A stretch of 64,000 nucleotides of DNA, taken from assembly GCA_026004975.1 (NCBI GenBank), contig BPKE01000001.1, positions 62,001 through 126,000 on the forward strand, read 5' to 3'. The notes beneath the pieces are model-generated. The model searched no databases and was not told the DNA's origin. It worked only from the letters and a program-made list of their open reading frames with translations. The translations under genes were made by a program, and so were the position numbers. The stretch comes from Gammaproteobacteria bacterium (lineage in GTDB: Bacteria > Pseudomonadota > Gammaproteobacteria > HTCC5015). Positions 9,201-16,566 of this stretch are shown here, one piece after another (positions within the stretch are counted from its first letter, which is position 1; every line of letters begins with the position of its first letter).

Positions 9201-9627
9201 GTCCAGCAGCAGCTCGAGCAGCTCCAGCGTGTCCTCGTCGAGCAGCTCGACCAGCAGTTCGTCGAGCAGCGTCTCGTCGAGCAGCGTCTCGTCGAGCAGC
9301 TCGAGCAGCTCGTCGGCGGGCGGTTCGGCCCTCTCCTGCACGCCGGGCACGGTGGACAGCTGGGGTAGCGGCTTCGTGCTCAACAACTACACGGTGACCA
9401 ACACCGGCACGAGCCCGGTGACCGGCTGGACGGCGACCTTGAGCTTCGACCGGACGGTGAGCGTCACCAACAGCTGGGGCATCGCTTTTGCCACGACCAG
9501 CGGTTCGACCCTGAGCGGCTCGAACGTGTCCTGGAACGGCAACCTGGCCCCCGGCCAGAGCGTGACCTTCGGCCTGCAAGGCACCACCAGCGGCAACATC
9601 AGCCCGCCGGCCTGCAGCGCCCACTGA
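6265..9627 (+). CDS. secreted GH74 xyloglucanase with two CBM2 modules
   Basis: Extracellular endo-acting enzyme for xyloglucan, 1120 residues. Order: signal peptide (1 to about 36), GH74 double seven-bladed propeller (about 40-775), polyserine linker (776-842), CBM2 (847-952), second polyserine linker (957-1017), CBM2 (1023-1120). The catalytic Asp pair of GH74 is visible as VRTDIGGLYRW near the start and ALGDIGGFRH mid-protein. Many TDGGATW-type repeats mark the propeller blades. Both CBM2 modules keep conserved Trp residues expected to stack on cellulose. ATG 6265 is preferred over 6253 because GGAGGT (6255-6260) lies at proper spacing only for 6265. A hairpin follows the gene. Confidence 0.94.
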   Translation: MGGLSTLARPRPSRLGGTLLLLAAAAAAVAWRPAAAVPSQEYTWRNVRIDGGGFIPGIVFNESQPDLIYVRTDIGGLYRWQPESGTWKPLLDWVGWDRWGWNGVLSVATDPVDPDRVYAAVGMYTNDWDPNNGAILRSADRGETWQAFELPFKVGGNMPGRGMGERLAVDPNDNRIVYFAAEGGHGLWRSSDYGATFGPVGNFPNPGNYVADPNDPYGYLNQNQGLTWVVFDPASGAPGSPTPRIFVGVADKSDPIYVSEDAGQTWRPLAGAPTGYLPHQAVVDHVNGYLYVATSDTGGPYDGGAGQVWKYDIGAGTWTDISPIPIDSADLYFGYSGLTIDRQNPDTIMVASQISWWPDAIFFRSTDGGATWTRIWDWNGYPNRTFRYEMDISEVPWLSFGSNPQPPEVTPKLGWMNCAVRIDPHDSNRLLYGTGATIYGTTNLLAWDAGQTVLIRPMVRGLEETAVLDLASPPTGPHLFSALGDIGGFRHVDLDQVPALMYTSPNHSSTTSIDFAELNPSIMARVGRFDREANPGMTAIGVSTDGGANWWQGQEPGGVTGPGTIAVTADGGRFVWSPEGAGVHVSTNLGSSWTPAQGIPAGTPVEADRVDPLRVYGFAGGTFYISEDGGATFTASPADNLPTDGALRFKAVPGYAGHIWLTGGTPESGNHGLWRSTDGGLSFTKLPGVEQGRNIGFGAPAPGRDYPALYLVATIDGVTGVFRSDDEGANWVRINDDAHQYGNMGDAITGDPRIYGRVYLGTNGRGILYADPVGGSSSSSSASSSSVSSSSSSSSVSSSSSSSSSSSSSSSVSSSSSSSSSVSSSSSSSSSSSSSVSSSSSTGGSGTCAVDYVIANDWGGGFQVNVTVRNLSSQAIDGWTLVWNLGAGESFAGGWNASFSTSGSRVTASNPAGHWNGRLAANGGTASFGFQANNSQPPANVVTAFTLNGVACGGTASSSSSSASSSSSVSSSSSSSSVSSSSSSSSSSVSSSSSSTSSSSSSVSSSSVSSSSSSSSSAGGSALSCTPGTVDSWGSGFVLNNYTVTNTGTSPVTGWTATLSFDRTVSVTNSWGIAFATTSGSTLSGSNVSWNGNLAPGQSVTFGLQGTTSGNISPPACSAH
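8587..8787 (+). repeat. polyserine linker coding repeat 1
   Basis: Imperfect short repeats built on TCGAGCAGC and TCCAGCGTG encode almost only Ser with occasional Val, joining the GH74 domain to the first CBM2. Mixed use of TCG, AGC and TCC serine codons keeps the array from being a simple microsatellite. Flexible polyserine spacers are known from Cellvibrio-type plant wall enzymes. Confidence 0.9.
9130..9315 (+). repeat. polyserine linker coding repeat 2
   Basis: Second serine-coding array, between the two CBM2 modules of the GH74 protein, made of the same TCGAGCAGC/TCCAGCGTG units as the first. The similarity between the arrays makes them candidates for recombination or misassembly. Confidence 0.9.
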
Positions 9628-9655
9628 ACCCCTCCCCGCCCGATGGGCGACTCGT

Positions 9656-9679
9656 GCGGCCAGGGACGGCCGCCTTTTC
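9656..9679 (+). terminator. intrinsic terminator after the GH74 gene
   Basis: GCGGCC, a six-base loop and GGCCGC form a perfect stem (9656-9673) followed by CTTTTCT, 29 bases after the GH74 stop. Confidence 0.75.
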
Positions 9680-9688
9680 TCACCTGCC

Positions 9689-9717
9689 CTGACACCGTTG
9701 TCTCAGCAGGCTATAGT
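9689..9717 (+). promoter_or_regulatory. sigma-70 promoter for the GH62 gene
   Basis: CTGACA (9689-9694), a 17-base spacer and TATAGT (9712-9717) match the sigma-70 consensus at 10 of 12 positions. The site follows the terminator of the GH74 gene, so the two secreted enzymes appear to be separate transcripts. Confidence 0.7.
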
Positions 9718-9812
9718 GATGGCCGCGGTGCAGCGGCGTGGCGGCGAACCGCAAGGGTCGCCGGCGCGTCGACGACACCGATCCACAACGACGATCGATG
9801 GGAGGGAGAAGC

Positions 9813-11564
9813 ATGTCACTGCGATATCCACTCGCGCTGGCGGTGCTGTGTGTCGCCGCCAGTTCCTGGGCGCTGGCCGCGAGCGGCAGCATGCGCATCG
9901 TCAACGACTGGGGCGGCGGCTTCCAGGCCGAAGTGACGGTGAGCAACGACGGCGGTGCGACGCTTTCGGGCTGGACCGTCGAATTCGACATGCCGATCGG
10001 CATCGGCAACATCTGGGGGGGCGTGGTCCAGTCCGCGAGCGGCGGGCATTTCGTCATCGGCCCGGCCGACTACACCGCCAACGTGCCGCCCGGCGGCTCG
10101 GTGAGCTTCGGCTTCATCGGCAGCCCCGGTAACGTCTCGGCGGTGCCCGTCACGGTCAACGGCGGCGCTGCCTCTTCGAGCCGCTCCAGCGTGAGTTCTT
10201 CGAGCTCCAGCGTGTCCTCCTCGAGCAGCAGCGCGTCGAGCTCCAGTGTTTCGTCCTCCAGCAGCGCATCGAGCAGCACCGCCAACCTGCACCAGATCGT
10301 CGTGCGCGCCCGCGGCCTTGCCGGAACGGAGACGATCCGCCTGCAGGTCGGCGGCAGCACGGTGCAGGAATGGACCCTGGGCACCACGCTCGCCGACCAC
10401 ACCGCCGAAACCGCCCTCACCGGCCCGGTCGTCGTCGCCTTCATCAACGACGCCGGCGTCGATCACGACGTCCAGATCGATCACATCCGCATCGACGGCC
10501 AGATCCGCGAGGCCGAGGACCAGGCCGTGAACACCGGTGTCTGGGCCGACGGCCGCTGCGGCGGGGGCGGCTACAGCGAATGGCTGCACTGCAACGGCCA
10601 GATCGATTTCGGCCCGATCGGCGCGGGATCGAGTTCGAGCAGCGCCTCTGGCGGCTCCAGCTCGAGCAGCGCCGCCTGCGATCTGCCCGCCACCCTCAAC
10701 TGGACCTCCAGCGGCCCCCTGATCGAGCCGAAGAACGGCAACGTGTCGGTCAAAGACCCGAGCATCGTCCGGTTCGGCGGCTTCTGGCACGTCTTCGCCA
10801 CGGTGTACAACAGCAACTGGGCGTCGGTCTATCTGCGCTTCGACGACTTCAGCCGCGCCGGCGGCGCGCAGCACCTGCCCTTCGCGCCGGGCGGATCGTC
10901 CACGGTGGCCCCACAGGTGTTCTATTTCGAGCCGCATGGCCTGTGGTACCTGATCACCCAGTGGCCGGGGCGCTACAGCACCAACAGCGACATCGCCGAT
11001 CCCAACGGCTGGAGCCCGTTGCGGCCGCTGCTCGCCGGCGAACCCAGCGGCGCCCTGGACTTCTGGCTCATCTGCAGCGACACCGACTGTTATTTGTTCT
11101 TCTCGCGTGACGACGGTGCGCTCTACTTGAGCAAGACCCCGATCGGGGACTTCCCGAACTTCAGCGGCTACACCACCGTCATGTCCGGACCGCGCAACGT
11201 CCTGTTCGAGGCGCCGGCGGTGTACAAGCTGCGCGGCCTGAACAAATACCTGCTCCTGGTGGAAGGCTGGGAATCCGGACCGCGCTTCTACCGCGCCTGG
11301 ACGGCCACGAGCCTCGACGGCCCCTGGACGCCCTACCGGACCAGCGAGGCGGCGCCGTTCGCCGGCGAGGCCAACGTCGCCTACCCGGAGGGCCGCTGGA
11401 CGCGCGACGTCAGCCACGGCGAGCTGCTGCGCGCGGGCTACGACCAGCGCATGGAAATCGACGCCTGCAATCTCGCGTTCCTCTACCAGGGGCGTGACCC
11501 GGCCGTGAGCACCGACTACGACCTGCTGCCCTACCGGCTCGGTCTGTTGCGCGCCCAACCGTAG
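9813..11564 (+). CDS. secreted GH62 alpha-L-arabinofuranosidase with CBM2 and CBM60 modules
   Basis: Removes arabinose side chains from arabinoxylan outside the cell. It is 583 residues: signal peptide (1 to about 24), CBM2 (25-121), polyserine linker, CBM60-type xylan-binding module (about 157-272), short Ser/Gly linker, GH62 domain (about 289-583). The CBM60 call rests on VVRARGLAGTE, the DHDVQIDHIRIDG strand, REAEDQAVNTGVW and GGGYSEWLHCNGQI, all typical of that calcium-dependent module. In GH62, VKDPSIV supplies the likely catalytic Asp and LFEAPAVYK a likely catalytic Glu. ATG 9813 has GGAGG at a seven-base spacing. It has its own promoter and is followed by a strong hairpin. Confidence 0.92.
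   Translation: MSLRYPLALAVLCVAASSWALAASGSMRIVNDWGGGFQAEVTVSNDGGATLSGWTVEFDMPIGIGNIWGGVVQSASGGHFVIGPADYTANVPPGGSVSFGFIGSPGNVSAVPVTVNGGAASSSRSSVSSSSSSVSSSSSSASSSSVSSSSSASSSTANLHQIVVRARGLAGTETIRLQVGGSTVQEWTLGTTLADHTAETALTGPVVVAFINDAGVDHDVQIDHIRIDGQIREAEDQAVNTGVWADGRCGGGGYSEWLHCNGQIDFGPIGAGSSSSSASGGSSSSSAACDLPATLNWTSSGPLIEPKNGNVSVKDPSIVRFGGFWHVFATVYNSNWASVYLRFDDFSRAGGAQHLPFAPGGSSTVAPQVFYFEPHGLWYLITQWPGRYSTNSDIADPNGWSPLRPLLAGEPSGALDFWLICSDTDCYLFFSRDDGALYLSKTPIGDFPNFSGYTTVMSGPRNVLFEAPAVYKLRGLNKYLLLVEGWESGPRFYRAWTATSLDGPWTPYRTSEAAPFAGEANVAYPEGRWTRDVSHGELLRAGYDQRMEIDACNLAFLYQGRDPAVSTDYDLLPYRLGLLRAQP
10177..10278 (+). repeat. polyserine linker coding repeat in the GH62 gene
   Basis: Serine-rich array of the same codon style as in the GH74 gene, joining the CBM2 to the CBM60 module. 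A shorter Ser/Gly spacer (about 10628-10672) precedes the GH62 domain. Confidence 0.85.
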
Positions 11565-11577
11565 GCACGCCGAAGCA

Positions 11578-11604
11578 CCGCGGGACGGCCCGGCCGTCCC
11601 GCGG
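11578..11604 (+). terminator. hairpin terminator between the GH62 gene and the convergent GGDEF-like gene
   Basis: CCGCGGGACGG and its exact complement flank a five-base loop, an 11-bp perfect stem 13 bases after the GH62 stop. Only ATTCTT follows, so termination may be imperfect. It could also serve the convergent gene that ends at 11633. Confidence 0.65.
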
Positions 11605-11632
11605 CATTCTTCGGGGGGATCAACGACGGGCG

Positions 11633-12238
11633 CTAGGCCGCCTCCAGCCGGCTGGCCAGATTGGCGCCGCCGCGGGCCTGTGCGACGCGCAGGTACAAAC
11701 GCGCTTCCTCGAGCAACGCGCGCGGTTCCGGCGGCGGCGTTTCCCCTTCGGCCGCGGCCGCCGCGGCGCTGAGGGTCAGGAGACGGCTTTCACTGCGCAG
11801 ATGCGGGATGCCGCGTGCCCGGAAACCCTCCACCAGCCGCCGGCCGAGGACGCAAGCCCCTTCCAGCCGGGTTTCCGGCAACAACACCACCAGGGCCGTG
11901 CCCTCGTCCAGCCGGTAAAGGCGGTCGGCCGCCCGACAGCCGTGCCGGACGTGCTCGGCCATCAACTTGTGTGCCAGGCGGGCGGCGCGCCGCCCGTACT
12001 GGGCTTGATAGCTGGCGTAGTCGTCGAAATCGACCAGCAGCAGCGCGTACACGCGCTGGTAACGCAGGGCGAGCTGGTGCATCCAGTCCAGCTCGATGGC
12101 CAGGGCCTCGGGGCTGCCCACCCCCAGCTCCGGATCGAACATGCCGGCGCTGCGCAGCCGGTCGTTCGCCGACACGTAGGCGCGCAGCTCCGCCTCGAGG
12201 CGCTGCCCGGCCGTATCCGCGTCCGTCTGTTCCACCAT
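11633..12238 (-). CDS. degenerate GGDEF-like protein
   Basis: A 201-residue cytoplasmic protein with the outline of a diguanylate cyclase domain: YALLLVDFDDYASYQAQYGRRA corresponds to the LLLxDIDxFKxxND region, and RLYRLDEGTALVVLLPET sits where the R-GGDEF-xxLLP strand belongs. The GGDEF motif reads LDEGT, so catalysis is not expected and it may act as a GTP or cyclic di-GMP sensor or an inert scaffold. ATG 12238 was chosen because the longer in-frame extension is low-complexity and Arg/Gly-rich. It is divergent from the phosphofructokinase gene. Confidence 0.72.
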   Translation of the reverse strand: MVEQTDADTAGQRLEAELRAYVSANDRLRSAGMFDPELGVGSPEALAIELDWMHQLALRYQRVYALLLVDFDDYASYQAQYGRRAARLAHKLMAEHVRHGCRAADRLYRLDEGTALVVLLPETRLEGACVLGRRLVEGFRARGIPHLRSESRLLTLSAAAAAAEGETPPPEPRALLEEARLYLRVAQARGGANLASRLEAA

Positions 12239-12343
12239 GTCCACACCCTCGCTTCGGCCATCCGGCCGCGGCCGGCCGGGCGCGCGGCCTTGCTGCTGGA
12301 ATCGGCCGCGCCGGGAAGATCTTGAATCGCCGCCCGGCCTTTT

Positions 12344-12373
12344 TTCACAAGCCGCCCGGGGCCGTGATATCTT
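12344..12373 (+). promoter_or_regulatory. sigma-70-like promoter for the phosphofructokinase gene
   Basis: TTCACA (12344-12349), 18 bases and TATCTT (12368-12373) lie 78 bases before the ATG at 12451. The -35 matches five of six consensus bases. Confidence 0.45.
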
Positions 12374-12450
12374 TACGCCGCCCGGCGGGCCGCCCGCCGG
12401 CGCCTTCGACGACACCCGATTCACCCACCAGTTCGGCTATCGGAGCGACC

Positions 12451-13719
12451 ATGCCCAAAAACGCCTTCTACGCCCAGTCCGGCGGTGTCACCGCCGTCAT
12501 CAACGCCTCGGCCGCCGGGGTGATCGAAACCGCCCGCCAGCATCCCGACCGGATCGGCAAGGTCTACGCCGGCCGCAACGGCATCATCGGCGCGCTCACC
12601 GAAGACCTGATCGACACCGCCCAGGAATCCGAGGCCGCCATCGCCGCCTTGAAATACACCCCGGCGGGGGCTTTCGGTTCCTGCCGCTACAAGCTCAAAG
12701 GGCTGGACGAGAACCGCGCCGAATACGAACGGCTGATCCAGGTGTTCGAGACCCACGACATCGGCTATTTCTTCTACAACGGCGGCAACGACTCGCAGGA
12801 CACCACCCACAAGGTGGCGCAGATGGCCGAGGCGTTGGGCTACCACCTGACCTGCATCGGCATCCCCAAGACCATCGACAACGACCTGCCGATCACCGAC
12901 AACTGCCCCGGCTTCGGCTCGGTGGCCAAATACGTGGCCGTCTCGACCCGCGAAGCGGCCTTCGACGTCGCCTCCATGGCCCTGACCTCGACCAAGGTCT
13001 TCGTCCTGGAAGTGATGGGCCGCCATGCCGGCTGGATCGCCGCCGCCGCGGGCCTGGCGCGGGAGGCCGAGGGTGACGCGCCGCACGTCATCCTGTTCCC
13101 GGAGATCACCTTCGACGAGGCGGCCTTCCTGGCCAAGGTGCAGGACAGCATCGACCGCTGGGGCTACTGCGTGGTCGTCGTCTCCGAGGGCGTCAAAGGG
13201 CCGGACGGGCGCTTCCTGGCCGAGTCGGGCACGCGCGACGCCTTCGGCCACGCCCAACTCGGCGGCGTCGCGCCGGTGATCGCCAACCTCATCAAGCAGA
13301 AGCTCGGCCACAAGTTCCACTACGCCATCGCCGACTACCTGCAGCGCTCCGCCCGCCACATCGCCTCGCGCACCGACGTCGAACAGGCCTACGCCGTCGG
13401 CCGCGCCGCGGTCGAGTTCGCCCTCGCCGGCAAGAACGCCGTCATGCCGACCATCGTCCGCGAAGCCGACGAGCCGTACCGCTGGTCGATCGGCGAGGCG
13501 CCGCTCGAGGCCATCGCCAACGTCGAGAAAAAACTGCCGCGCGACTACATCAGCGAAGACGGTTTCGGCATCACCGAGGCCTGCCGCCGTTACCTGCAAC
13601 CGCTGATCACCGGCGAGGACTTCCCGCCGTTCAAGAACGGCCTGCCCGACTACGTGCGCCTGAAGAACGTGCCCGTGGAGAAAAAACTCAACGACCATTT
13701 CCCGCTCAAGCTCAAGTGA
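12451..13719 (+). CDS. pfp: 6-phosphofructokinase, diphosphate-dependent type
   Basis: Converts fructose 6-phosphate and fructose 1,6-bisphosphate reversibly, probably with PPi as phosphoryl donor. It is 422 residues, in the size range of PPi-PFK. The GGND in FFYNGGNDSQ replaces the GGDGS of ATP enzymes, and PKTIDND has the Lys typical of PPi-dependent enzymes where ATP-dependent ones have Gly. The MGRHAGWIA substrate-binding segment is present. A CGGAG ribosome site lies five bases before the start. The PPi assignment is inferred from these two motifs and is fairly firm. It stands alone between a divergent promoter region and a hairpin. Confidence 0.9.
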   Translation: MPKNAFYAQSGGVTAVINASAAGVIETARQHPDRIGKVYAGRNGIIGALTEDLIDTAQESEAAIAALKYTPAGAFGSCRYKLKGLDENRAEYERLIQVFETHDIGYFFYNGGNDSQDTTHKVAQMAEALGYHLTCIGIPKTIDNDLPITDNCPGFGSVAKYVAVSTREAAFDVASMALTSTKVFVLEVMGRHAGWIAAAAGLAREAEGDAPHVILFPEITFDEAAFLAKVQDSIDRWGYCVVVVSEGVKGPDGRFLAESGTRDAFGHAQLGGVAPVIANLIKQKLGHKFHYAIADYLQRSARHIASRTDVEQAYAVGRAAVEFALAGKNAVMPTIVREADEPYRWSIGEAPLEAIANVEKKLPRDYISEDGFGITEACRRYLQPLITGEDFPPFKNGLPDYVRLKNVPVEKKLNDHFPLKLK

Positions 13720-13735
13720 GCCGAGCGCGGCGCCA

Positions 13736-13763
13736 GGCGGGCCCGGCCGCGGCCGGGCCCGCC
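13736..13763 (+). terminator. long GC hairpin after the phosphofructokinase gene
   Basis: GGCGGGCCCGGCC and its exact complement are separated by two bases, so in RNA an 11-bp stem with a six-base loop is likely. TTCGTCT follows. The downstream arm abuts TACAAT (13770-13775), a possible -10 for the receptor gene. Confidence 0.55.
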
Positions 13764-13807
13764 TTCGTCTACAATCGAGCCATCCACGTCCGCACGAGGG
13801 GCACGCC

Positions 13808-16564
13808 ATGAAACACGACGACTCGCACCCCCGCATCGCCGCTCTGCTCACCCTGCTCGCCGTTTCGGCCCTGCCGGCCGCCGCCCAGGAGGACGGCGCG
13901 CAAGACTGGATCGCCCGCAGCGAGGCCGCCGGCCACCGCCTGGAGTACCTGGAGGTCACCGGCTCCTACCTGCGCGGCCTGCGCCAGGAGGACCTGCCCA
14001 CCCCGCTGCTCAGCTTCGACCGCGAAGAACTCGGCCGCAGCGGCGCCGTGCGCCTGGCGGACGTCACCCAACACCTGACCATCAACAGCGGCGCGGAGAA
14101 CAACCCGGACGCCTTCACCCAGAATTTCTCCACCGGCACCGAGAACATCAACCTGCGCGGCCTGGGGGTGGCCTCGACCCTGGTGCTGCTCAACGGCCGC
14201 CGCCAGACCTACAGCGCCGTCACCACCAACCAGGGCCAGAATTTCGTCGACACCGCCTCGCTGGTGCCGATGATCGCGGTCGACCGGGTGGAGATCCTCA
14301 AGGACGGCGCCGCCTCCCTGTACGGCTCGGACGCCGTGGGCGGCGTGGTCAATTTCTACACGCGCGACGACTTCGAGGGGGCCGAGCTCACCGTCGATTA
14401 CCTCTCGGGCGACCACGGCCAGGAGGAGACGCGACTGTCCGCCCTGTTCGGCTGGGGCGACGCCGGTCATCACCTGCTGCTCGCCGCGAGCCTGTTCGAC
14501 CGCGCCGGCCTGGGCACCGACCGCAAGCGCCTGTCCCGCCCCGAGGACGACACCAGCAACGCCGGCATGCCCGGCTCCTTCCTGGTGCCCGCCCGCCCCA
14601 CCGGGCCGACGCCGGACACGGTGATCGCCTGGACCGCGGCCTTCGACGCCGACAACAGCGGCGTCGCCGACTTCTTCGAGGGCACCAGCAGCACGCCCCC
14701 GGCCATGGCCGACCCCAATTGCGAAGAGGTCGCCGCGCGCTACCCGACCAGCGTGCCGCCGAGTTTCCCCCTGCCCCTCTCGGACGGCGCGGCCGTGCCC
14801 GGCCTGTGCCGCTTCGAATTCGGCAGTTTCTACAGCCTGGTTCCGGAGGAAGAACGCAAACAGCTGTTTTCCCGTTACCGGCTGGCGCTGGGCGAGAACC
14901 TGACGCTGGACGCCGAACTGGGCTGGGCCGACAACCACGCCGAGAGGCGCAACTCGCCGAGTTTCCCGATCGCCACCCCGCTGCCGGTGCCGGCGAGCCA
15001 CCCGAACAACCCCTTCGGCGTCGACGTGCTGTTCGTCGGCCGCGTGCTGGGCAGCGGTGCCGAGGCCCTGATCAGCCGCCACGACTCCGAAACCCTGCGC
15101 GCGGTCGCCGGCCTGGAGGGCCTGATCGGCGACAGCGGCTGGCGCTGGCGCGCCGAGTACGGTCACAGCCGCAACGATTACCTGCTGACCGCCCAGGACG
15201 CGCTGCGCGATGCGCTGAGCGCCGCCCTGCTCGACGGCAGCTACAACCCCTTCGCCGCCGCCCCGCCGGCCGCGCCCAACGCCAACCCGCCGGAGGCGAT
15301 CGACGCCGTGCTCGGTGACTTCCGCATGGACACCCGCGCGCAACTGGACGTGCTCGAAGCGCGCGCCGACGGCGACCTGTTCGAGCTGCCGGGCGGCGCG
15401 GCGCGTCTGGCCGTCGGCCTGCAGCACCGGCGCGAGTCCCTGCGCTACGATTACGACGACAACGCCAACAACGACAACTACCTGTTCTTCGTCGGCAACC
15501 CGGACTTCGACGCCGACCGCGACATCGACGCCGTCTACGGCGAGATCGTCCTGCCTTTGCATGCACGCCTGGACGTGCAATTCTCGGTGCGCAGCGAAGA
15601 CTACGGCGACAGCGTGGACTCCACCGACCCGAAACTCGCGCTGCGCCTGCAAGCCGCCGATTCCCTGGTGTTGCGCGCTTCGGTGGGCACGTCCTTCCGC
15701 GCCCCATCGCTGTTCCAGCAGCACGGCGTCCAGACCACCCTGGAGGAAATCGAACTGCCGACCGGCGGCAGCCAGTTCCTGCCGATCAGCGCGCGCGCCA
15801 ACCCCGCCGACCCGCTCGCCCCCGAACAGGCGGACGTCACCAACCTCGGTGCCACCCTCGAGGCCCTGGACGAGCGCCTGCAGCTGCACCTCGACTACTG
15901 GCGCTACGAGTACCAGGACGTGATCATCAAGCAAAGCGCCCAGGCGGTGTTCGAGGCCGCCTTCGTCGCGGGCGATCCGGCGGCCCTCGCCCAGATCGAC
16001 TTCCAGGACGGCGTGCCGCCCGGCGTGCAGACCATCGAGCGGATCAACATCTATTACGACAACGCCTCGCGCCTGGACACCGACGGCGTGGACCTGGGCC
16101 TGCGGATGCTGTGGGACGACGTGGCCGGCGGCCGGCTGCGCGGCGGCCTGGAACTCACCCGCGTGCTCAGCTACGACCTCGTCGACCCCCAAGCCGGCGC
16201 CGTGGACGGCCTCGGGCGGCGCAACTTCACCAATTTCGCCACCTCCATGCCGGAGCTGCGCTACAACCTCAACCTGGGCTACGAGCGCGGCCGTCACGGC
16301 CTCGACCTCTACTGGCGGCACATCGACGACTACCTCGACGACCAGAACGACCGCGAGATCGACGCCCACCGCACGCTCGATCTGCAATACCGCGTGGCCC
16401 TGGAAGGCTTCGGCGGCGGTGAGGCGGTGCAATTCGCCCTCGGCGCCATCAACCTCACCGACGAAGACCCGCCCTATGTCGCCACCAACGGCGGCTACGA
16501 CGCCAAGGTCCACGACCCGCGCGGGCGGCTGTTCTACCTGCGGCTGACCGTGCCCGTGAACTGA
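13808..16564 (+). CDS. TonB-dependent outer membrane receptor
   Basis: A 918-residue outer membrane transporter energised by TonB. It has a signal peptide (about 1-26), a plug domain starting near EVTGSYLRG and including NINLRGLGVASTLVLLNGRR and VDRVEILKDGAASLYGSDAVGGVVNF, and a large beta barrel ending in RLFYLRLTVPVN. The VTGS-R plug opening is common in receptors of Xanthomonas/Caulobacter type, many of which take up carbohydrates, but the substrate cannot be told here. The last residue is Asn instead of the usual aromatic. The next gene begins two bases after the stop. It is not directly beside the GH genes, so a role in oligosaccharide uptake is only a guess. Confidence 0.9.
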   Translation: MKHDDSHPRIAALLTLLAVSALPAAAQEDGAQDWIARSEAAGHRLEYLEVTGSYLRGLRQEDLPTPLLSFDREELGRSGAVRLADVTQHLTINSGAENNPDAFTQNFSTGTENINLRGLGVASTLVLLNGRRQTYSAVTTNQGQNFVDTASLVPMIAVDRVEILKDGAASLYGSDAVGGVVNFYTRDDFEGAELTVDYLSGDHGQEETRLSALFGWGDAGHHLLLAASLFDRAGLGTDRKRLSRPEDDTSNAGMPGSFLVPARPTGPTPDTVIAWTAAFDADNSGVADFFEGTSSTPPAMADPNCEEVAARYPTSVPPSFPLPLSDGAAVPGLCRFEFGSFYSLVPEEERKQLFSRYRLALGENLTLDAELGWADNHAERRNSPSFPIATPLPVPASHPNNPFGVDVLFVGRVLGSGAEALISRHDSETLRAVAGLEGLIGDSGWRWRAEYGHSRNDYLLTAQDALRDALSAALLDGSYNPFAAAPPAAPNANPPEAIDAVLGDFRMDTRAQLDVLEARADGDLFELPGGAARLAVGLQHRRESLRYDYDDNANNDNYLFFVGNPDFDADRDIDAVYGEIVLPLHARLDVQFSVRSEDYGDSVDSTDPKLALRLQAADSLVLRASVGTSFRAPSLFQQHGVQTTLEEIELPTGGSQFLPISARANPADPLAPEQADVTNLGATLEALDERLQLHLDYWRYEYQDVIIKQSAQAVFEAAFVAGDPAALAQIDFQDGVPPGVQTIERINIYYDNASRLDTDGVDLGLRMLWDDVAGGRLRGGLELTRVLSYDLVDPQAGAVDGLGRRNFTNFATSMPELRYNLNLGYERGRHGLDLYWRHIDDYLDDQNDREIDAHRTLDLQYRVALEGFGGGEAVQFALGAINLTDEDPPYVATNGGYDAKVHDPRGRLFYLRLTVPVN

Positions 16565-16566
16565 CG

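Noticed and set aside
6205-9624. Very long open frame (over 1100 codons) antisense to the GH74 gene, and similar long antisense frames elsewhere
   Set aside because: High GC removes stop codons on the opposite strand. The translations are Arg/Gly/Ala/Val-rich without domains or ribosome sites, whereas the sense strand encodes recognised families.
14646-14680. Dockerin or EF-hand in the TonB receptor (DADNSGVADFFEG)
   Set aside because: Only one such loop is present, in an extracellular barrel loop region; a single calcium-loop lookalike is not a dockerin.
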